This document shows positions 58,043-64,000 of a stretch of DNA of 64,000 nucleotides, one piece after another. The notes under the pieces are model-generated. The model saw nothing but the letters and a program-made list of their open reading frames with translations, was not told the DNA's origin and did no database searches. Every line of letters begins with the position of its first letter. Position 1 is the stretch's first letter. A program made the translations under genes and the position numbers. Source of the stretch: Tetrapisispora phaffii CBS 4417 (taxonomy: Eukaryota; Ascomycota; Saccharomycetes; Saccharomycetales; Saccharomycetaceae); the NCBI RefSeq assembly GCF_000236905.1, contig NC_016527.1, positions 310,001 to 374,000 of the forward strand. The letters run 5' to 3'.

Positions 58043-58562
58043 TATCTACTAATTAGTATTCTAAGAAGTCCCACAATAAATTATTATTGAGATTTGTTTA
58101 TGGTTTTATCGTTTAATCGTTTATATATAAAATTCAAATTACTATTTATTTTATTAATTTGATATAAACTTCATTACTTTCATTGTTCTTTGAATTTCAT
58201 ATTACGCGATGTACGGGTGTAGCGTAGGAGATACTGCTAAATGACATAACAACGATTTTGAACTGTCTTAATACAGTTTCCTTTACTGAGAGTTGACGTT
58301 AGAAGTCATCATTTTTCTCATATTGTATCGAGACGCAAGAATCTTTAATATATTATATCTAATATCTAATTAAGCCCTAAATCAATATTCTTTCCCTTTA
58401 AATTAATAAGTTAAATTAAATTTGAGTGGCTAAATTGATGACTTCCTTGCTAAAAGTTAAATAAAATAAGGAAATTATTTTCTCTATCTAAGTTGACAAA
58501 AAATGAAGAATATTTATTTAAAAGTTTATTTAATTATTTACAAAATAAAAAGATCGTTAGAT
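58043..58562. other. ATP22-BIG1 intergenic region
   Basis: 520 bp upstream of BIG1 (minus strand). AT-rich. It contains a minus-strand TACTAAT (plus 58052-58058) ten bases before the first BIG1 ATG, a possible remnant of the ancestral BIG1 intron. Otherwise nothing was recognised. Confidence 0.45.
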
Positions 58563-60677
58563 TTAAGAATTCAAGGTCTTAATATCTTTTTTGAATAATT
58601 TATGCATGCTGGCTAAAATGGTTGGCTTGAAATTGTTATAATCAATAGTATGATCATTTTCATCAAATAGCATCTCTTCAGTATTATTGGAAATTTCCTG
58701 GTTCAATAGTTGAAGGAGATTCATATCAAAATCCTCCGGAAATTCCCAGTTGTTGGCTACGATGTGTTGAATTAATTTCATATGTTTTATCTGAAATCTA
58801 GCACCTAGTATCTTTTTATACCAATCATGCGCTACCTCTGTATCTCCTTTCTTCAAATTTCGTAAGACCATATCAATACAGAACTTCAAGTCAAGAGGAA
58901 CCTTCAGTGCTTCCATGATGTCAAGTACTTTGTTGATCTCTAACATATTAATTGTATGATTATTATACACAACCAAAGAAAAAACAGAACTAGTTCCTTT
59001 GTGACTCATTTTCTTCCCTAAACCACAACCATAAAAATCCATTAATATATTATATGCAAGTTTAGGATCTTTTAACACATAACGAATTTGGTGCAAAAAT
59101 ATTCCAAGTACCGATGTATTACTTCTCCAGTAAGTTTTTCCTTTAATCAATGAAAACATGGTTTCTTTATATTTTTCATAAAGATCTATAATCAAGTTTT
59201 GGAACTCTTCTTTTTTAAGGACTTTAGAGTTAATTGTCAATACAACCAAGTATAATAAATTTAATACATGGGGTCCTGGAACCGATGGCAATGACAGAGT
59301 TTTAGGAACTATGTTTCTTTCAAATTTTTTAATGTCATTCATAAGTGTAGTGTGCTCAATTAACTTAGTATCGTTGTATAGGATGTGTCCCCATAGACCC
59401 AATTTATTTACTATCATTGCTGTTTTTTTTGATCTATAAGATGAAATGATATAGTTTAACAGTAATTTTGAATCATTAAATTGTGCAATAGCCTTTAAAA
59501 GCCTTCCTATTAAATGTTTCGTAAAACGCAAGTTCTGAACATAGGATTTATCTGGCAAGAAAGATAATACACCAAACATCTCTTCCTGTAAACCATTTTC
59601 TTGAATAATCTTTAATAGCATGCTGATTGCTTTTTGTGACTCCCTTGATAAAGTTTTGTTGAATTTTTCCGTATCACCATTATAGGATGAGAAATCAGTA
59701 CTTCGAAGTTTGTTTATTCTTTCAATATTCAATAGGAATGTTTCAATAAAAATACTAACATTTTTGGTTGCTGCCAGATAGTATAATAGGCAATTACTAA
59801 ATTTGATGAAACTGATATCGGCATATAACATCCTACCAATATCTTCTTCCTGATTACCTGAAGAGATCGATTCAGTTTTTTTAAGTAAAATTGAAAAATA
59901 TTTATCAATATATCTTAAATCCTTACTCTTAATATTGTTATTGATTATCATAATAATGGTTTCCATGCTATATGATTTTTTAAACAAGGTCAAATATTTT
60001 TTTTCTTGTAATGGGTCTCCCAGGAATAGTTTAAATGATGCTAAATTTCTTTCGGCTTCAGATCCCAATAAGAGTCTTCTGCAAAAGTAAATGATGTATT
60101 TACAAGATGACAATTGTACTTTATGCTCAATTAAGAAATGATAATGTTGAAAAGATTCATTTCTCTGAATATTTTCCCAGAACCATTCATGCATTATTGA
60201 TGGTAATATCCATCCATTCTTCTTCATATAAACAGGATGAGCTTCAGCAAGAAATTCAATTAGTTCATATAATTTCTCCTTCTTTACTGTTATAGGCAAG
60301 GCTTGATCATTTATTATTTCCCTTGCCAATTCTAATAAAACGGAATCAAATGTCTTTCCAACAGAACGCAATAACATCAACTTCATAAACAATTTATTCT
60401 TTGATTCTGAAATTATATTAATACTTAGAGGACTGTAACAATTTTTAAACTTCCTCATTAAAATATTTTTAACTGCATTGATTTCTTTTATATTTTCTGT
60501 TGTTTCTATTATGTTAGCCAGATCTTTAGTGGATTGCGAATTGGGTTTTAAAAACTTCTTAATTCCCTCGTTAGCAACCAATGATCGTACTTTACTCCTA
60601 GCATCAGATTCAAGTACACTAACGCCTGATAAATATTTGACTGGACATAGTTGCAGTTTTAAACTTCGTCTTAACAT
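58563..60677 (-). CDS. ATP22: Mitochondrial translation activator Atp22
   Basis: Mitochondrial inner-membrane protein that in S. cerevisiae activates translation of mtDNA-encoded ATP6 and so is needed for the F1Fo ATP synthase. The 704 residues compare with 684. The start MLRRSLKLQLCPVKYLSG is a classic presequence, basic and amphipathic. The rest is helical repeat sequence of the degenerate PPR type seen in yeast mitochondrial translation factors, without catalytic motifs. Such proteins diverge fast, so the call leans on length, presequence, helical character and synteny: PAL1 (YDR348C) to ATP22 (YDR350C), with YPS7 lost. It is divergent from KIC1. Confidence 0.82.
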   Translation of the reverse strand: MLRRSLKLQLCPVKYLSGVSVLESDARSKVRSLVANEGIKKFLKPNSQSTKDLANIIETTENIKEINAVKNILMRKFKNCYSPLSINIISESKNKLFMKLMLLRSVGKTFDSVLLELAREIINDQALPITVKKEKLYELIEFLAEAHPVYMKKNGWILPSIMHEWFWENIQRNESFQHYHFLIEHKVQLSSCKYIIYFCRRLLLGSEAERNLASFKLFLGDPLQEKKYLTLFKKSYSMETIIMIINNNIKSKDLRYIDKYFSILLKKTESISSGNQEEDIGRMLYADISFIKFSNCLLYYLAATKNVSIFIETFLLNIERINKLRSTDFSSYNGDTEKFNKTLSRESQKAISMLLKIIQENGLQEEMFGVLSFLPDKSYVQNLRFTKHLIGRLLKAIAQFNDSKLLLNYIISSYRSKKTAMIVNKLGLWGHILYNDTKLIEHTTLMNDIKKFERNIVPKTLSLPSVPGPHVLNLLYLVVLTINSKVLKKEEFQNLIIDLYEKYKETMFSLIKGKTYWRSNTSVLGIFLHQIRYVLKDPKLAYNILMDFYGCGLGKKMSHKGTSSVFSLVVYNNHTINMLEINKVLDIMEALKVPLDLKFCIDMVLRNLKKGDTEVAHDWYKKILGARFQIKHMKLIQHIVANNWEFPEDFDMNLLQLLNQEISNNTEEMLFDENDHTIDYNNFKPTILASMHKLFKKDIKTLNS

Positions 60678-61332
60678 AAAGAAAAAAATAACAGACTCAA
60701 CTCAATCGCTGGCTGGTCCTGCTTAAACTAACTCCATATAATTTGCACAGCTATTATCCATGTGATATCTCAATCGGGTTAATTTACTTAGCATGAATGT
60801 TGTCAATCTTTTAATGATATAATAATACATTGAACTACTGATAACTCTTCCTCCTCCCCTTCGCTAGATATTGACCAGTAATTTAAAAATATCCGAGTCA
60901 TGTCATACGAATTACCTTATGCAATTTGAAATTTGACTATTGGATCAAAATATATATTTAAAGATGATGTCTATTTTATGAAAATCTGACGAGTTGAAAC
61001 TATTTGATTTATAACTTTCTAGATTAATATTATACCCTTTATTACTCAACATATAATAGCACCGGACCTGTTTTTTAAGTTAAATTAAATTAAAGTATAT
61101 CTATTATTTCTTCTAATTGAAAAATACAAAAATTAGTTTAATTGAAAATTAGAGCAGAAAACAATCAAAGAAGAAAAACTAATCACTAGATAGACTAATC
61201 ACTAGATCCCATATCTGATTTCACTTATTTGCTCATTAAAGTACAAAAAAAAGTTTATTAAGTCTACTCATTTTGCTGTTAAAATTTGAAATTGTTTAAA
61301 TATAAAACCTGAATAGTTTTCTAGCTAAAAAA
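60678..61332. other. ATP22-KIC1 divergent intergenic region
   Basis: 655 bp shared promoter, AT-rich. It holds CCCCTTCG (STRE core on the minus strand) at about 60857 and a 14-bp direct repeat ACTAATCACTAGAT at 61178-61191 and 61194-61207. No ORF or RNA gene was recognised. Confidence 0.5.
61178..61207. repeat. 14-bp direct repeat upstream of KIC1
   Basis: Two exact copies of ACTAATCACTAGAT, spaced by AG, about 130 bp before the KIC1 ATG. It may be slippage or a paired binding site. Confidence 0.7.
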
Positions 61333-64000
61333 ATGGCTACATCTAGGAAAGTCAATAATCCAAACACCAATAAAGAAGAAACTTTCCTTCAAACAACCGA
61401 CAACGTTACTACTATTGCACCAAAACATACTTTAGCCCAATCCCAAGATAGTGATGTGTGTTCATCTTTCCGTAGGACAGAAGTAATTGGTAGAGGTAAA
61501 TTCGGTGTTGTTTATAAAGGTTATCATGTGAAAACACAGCAGGTGTATGCAATCAAAGTTTTGAATCTGGATTCAGAATCTGATGAGGTAGAAGATGTAC
61601 AAAGAGAAGTTCAATTTTTATCTTCTTTAAAGCAATTCCCCAACATTATTAGATATTTTGGTTCATATTTGAAAGATACAAATCTGTGGATCATAATGGA
61701 CTACTGTGCCGGTGGCTCTATCAGAACTTTACTACGACCAGGCAAAATAGATGAAAAATACATTGGTATCATAATGAGAGAGATTTTAATTGCATTACAA
61801 TATATCCACAAAGATAATGTTATTCATAGAGATATCAAAGCCGCCAATGTTTTAGTCACCAATGAGGGTAAAGTTAAATTATGTGATTTTGGTGTTGCTG
61901 CACAATTAAACCAAACAAAACTAAGGAGGCAAACCATGGCAGGTACACCTTATTGGATGGCACCTGAAGTCATAATGGAAGGTGCATATTATGATACTAA
62001 AGCTGATATATGGTCATTAGGTATCACTGCTTATGAAATTGCTACTGGCAACCCACCATACTGTGAAATTGAGGCGTTGAGAGCTATGCAACTAATCACG
62101 AAATCTAAACCCGCAAGACTAGAAGGTCGCAGTTACTCAACATCATTAAAAGAATTTATTGCCTTGTGTTTAGATGAGGATCCAAAGGAACGTTTAAGTG
62201 CGGAGGAATTACAGAAGACGAAGTTCATTAAATCTCAGAGAGCAGTGCCGACAACAATATTAAAAGAATTAATATCTAGATATTTATTATTCAGAGATAA
62301 GCATACACCAAGAGAGCATTCATATGCGGATGATCTTGGCAATAACAAAGAAAGTGAGGTAAACTATAAAAATCAAGACGTTGCTGTAGCCGAACCTGCA
62401 ACTGATGCTAAACCAGATGATATGGATGTCAAGTGGGACTTTGATTCATTAACATCAACTGATTATATTATGGAAAATGATATCAATGTGGATATAATAC
62501 CAGAAGAGAATTCTAACGATTGGTCCAAAACTGAGGGTGACCAATTCAATTTTGCATACCCAGACGAAGACCCATATTATTTTGGTCATACCAATAATAA
62601 TAATACACATCATATTCGTAAAACATATCAGGAATCAACAATGGGTAAACAATATCACGCTACATTTATGAAGAATTCGACTTTAAACGCATACAATGGA
62701 CAAACTCATACAACTACAAATAACTTCACAAGTAATCTACAAAGAACAGGCTTAGGGAATAACGGTATGATGGGTACGCATGCAACACATACCACAGCTA
62801 ATAAAGCTACCGAATCAAGAGCTACTAAACAATTGCTACAATTGTTTGAAGATTCCGACGTAATCACTGAAGAAAGGAGCATTGATAATGATATTTACAA
62901 TATTCAAAAACCTCATTCACTTGTCCCGCCTCAAGATTTACAATCCAATGGTGTAACCAATCCTCCCAGCTCAATCTTGCGACCACAGTTAAATATGATT
63001 AACGGTCCGAACATTGCAAGCCATAGCACACAAAGTTTACCAGTTCTACAAACCAAATTTAGCAAAAATATGACTGGACCAGGCAATGTGGTAACTTCTG
63101 CTGCTACTCCAATTGAAATCGAAATTCCTGAAGAATTACCAGTCAGCTCCATTAAAGTGCCATCTAATTTAGATACCCCAATAGAAACTAAAACAAGGTC
63201 AGCTACGGTCTCTGCAAGCAACTTAAACCACACTAACCATCCTAACTTGTATAGAAGGTTAACTGTTACAGGAAATAACAATAATGCCTCAGCACCCGTC
63301 ATTAATAGGAAAGATTCCCAATTGGGCAAAGGACATTCTGATGATCCATCAAACTTTTCCAAGGTTCATAGAAGAACTCCAACCCCCCCTAATAATTCCG
63401 TTACTTCTAGTAATCAATCTCCAGCTAAAATGCTTACGGCATCTCCAAATGGGAATTCCAGTAGCATTTATCATAGTTCATTTAAATCTGCTCCAATACC
63501 TTTAATAGAATCAAAGGATTCATTCGTTCAAAGCGCCAACAACGGAGCAAGCTTAGGGACGTCTCTAGAAGGCGAAACTAGTAGAGTCAAAAGAGACTTC
63601 AAATTGAACAATCCAAATCTGAAGTTGCATATGCCATCTCCTACGAATATTACTTCTAATAAGTTACTAGTTAATACAACTCAAATTGGAGACAGCCCTG
63701 GGATTGGTGGAGAGAACATCAACCAATTTGGGTTCAATACCACTAGCACAGCGAACATTCCCGTGTCAATGACTCCAATAAATGAGAAACACATGGATTT
63801 TGGCTCTAAAATAAAGAGAAGTCAGAGTTTAAGTAAAGTCAAGTCTTCCACCATTCATGACAACACAGGCACACCTGGGGTTGTTAATCGTAGTAAGAAG
63901 CCTTCCAGCAACACTACTAATAGCATAGGCAGCATTGGCAGCGAACAAGCAGAATCTACAACCCTATCTAACGAGAGCCAATTGAACTCTAGTAGCACAG
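61333..64000 (+). CDS. KIC1: GCK/Ste20-type kinase Kic1 (truncated by window end)
   Basis: PAK/GC-kinase of the RAM network, acting with Cbk1, Hym1, Tao3 and Sog2 in polarised growth, cell separation and wall integrity; it also binds Cdc31. The ATG at 61333 opens a frame that remains open to base 64000 (889 codons seen; S. cerevisiae has 1080). The kinase domain is at about 46-300: IGRGKFGVVYKG, YAIKVLNLD, IMDYCAGGSIRTLL, HRDIKAANVLV (about 165-175), CDFGVAAQL and GTPYWMAPEVI, the last typical of Ste20/GCK kinases. The remainder is Asn/Ser/Thr-rich and disordered, with many S/T-P sites. Next to BIG1 (YHR101C), as in S. cerevisiae (YHR102W). The C-terminus lies outside the window. Confidence 0.95.
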   Translation, partial: MATSRKVNNPNTNKEETFLQTTDNVTTIAPKHTLAQSQDSDVCSSFRRTEVIGRGKFGVVYKGYHVKTQQVYAIKVLNLDSESDEVEDVQREVQFLSSLKQFPNIIRYFGSYLKDTNLWIIMDYCAGGSIRTLLRPGKIDEKYIGIIMREILIALQYIHKDNVIHRDIKAANVLVTNEGKVKLCDFGVAAQLNQTKLRRQTMAGTPYWMAPEVIMEGAYYDTKADIWSLGITAYEIATGNPPYCEIEALRAMQLITKSKPARLEGRSYSTSLKEFIALCLDEDPKERLSAEELQKTKFIKSQRAVPTTILKELISRYLLFRDKHTPREHSYADDLGNNKESEVNYKNQDVAVAEPATDAKPDDMDVKWDFDSLTSTDYIMENDINVDIIPEENSNDWSKTEGDQFNFAYPDEDPYYFGHTNNNNTHHIRKTYQESTMGKQYHATFMKNSTLNAYNGQTHTTTNNFTSNLQRTGLGNNGMMGTHATHTTANKATESRATKQLLQLFEDSDVITEERSIDNDIYNIQKPHSLVPPQDLQSNGVTNPPSSILRPQLNMINGPNIASHSTQSLPVLQTKFSKNMTGPGNVVTSAATPIEIEIPEELPVSSIKVPSNLDTPIETKTRSATVSASNLNHTNHPNLYRRLTVTGNNNNASAPVINRKDSQLGKGHSDDPSNFSKVHRRTPTPPNNSVTSSNQSPAKMLTASPNGNSSSIYHSSFKSAPIPLIESKDSFVQSANNGASLGTSLEGETSRVKRDFKLNNPNLKLHMPSPTNITSNKLLVNTTQIGDSPGIGGENINQFGFNTTSTANIPVSMTPINEKHMDFGSKIKRSQSLSKVKSSTIHDNTGTPGVVNRSKKPSSNTTNSIGSIGSEQAESTTLSNESQLNSSST

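Overview
The window is nuclear DNA of a budding yeast in the family Saccharomycetaceae. It is AT-rich, tightly packed and almost free of introns, and nearly every long reading frame is a recognisable orthologue of a Saccharomyces cerevisiae gene. I see 22 confident protein-coding genes, the last one cut by the right edge. There are no convincing tRNA genes, no transposons and no CRISPR arrays.

The order is a mosaic of S. cerevisiae regions. From 0.9 to 7.9 kb lie MTD1, BUD21/UTP16, TGL4 and SRP40 (chromosome XI and XV homologues). From 8.5 to 15.2 kb lie NDC80, HCR1 and a TMA108-like M1 peptidase (IX and XII). From 16 kb to the end, chromosome VIII genes (PTC7, YHR078W, IRE1, LRP1, KSP1, NAM8, RPF1, SFB3, BIG1, KIC1) alternate with chromosome IV genes (GPI8, IRC3, MSN5, MRX8, YDR338C, an HXT, SVF1, PAL1, ATP22). 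Many genes expected in the ancestral order are absent (NMD2, SAM35, STE12, SWR1, TRA1 and others). This is the pattern of a post-whole-genome-duplication yeast that lost duplicates independently of Saccharomyces. A Vanderwaltozyma/Tetrapisispora-type lineage would fit, but the species cannot be fixed from the sequence alone.

Functional groups. Ribosome biogenesis and translation genes (BUD21, SRP40, HCR1, LRP1, RPF1) share PAC motifs, usually with RRPE-like A/T motifs. Secretory and cell-surface genes include IRE1, GPI8, SFB3, BIG1, PAL1, KIC1 and YHR078W. Mitochondrial genes are PTC7, IRC3, MRX8 and ATP22. Others cover one-carbon metabolism (MTD1), lipolysis (TGL4), sugar uptake (HXT), kinetochore (NDC80), nuclear export (MSN5) and splicing (NAM8).

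The most interesting items are: (1) PTC7 carries an 87-nt intron whose length is a multiple of three, which has no stop codon and which encodes a membrane segment, so splicing or retention can make two isoforms; (2) a 2.4-kb ORF-free interval between SFB3 and BIG1 has promoter-like elements and looks like a non-coding RNA locus or decayed gene; (3) two GC-rich promoter islands carry CACGTG and Reb1 sites; (4) an unassigned PAC motif lies at the left edge; and (5) several small unassigned ORFs. A 74-N assembly gap lies beside a TA repeat at about 49.3 kb.
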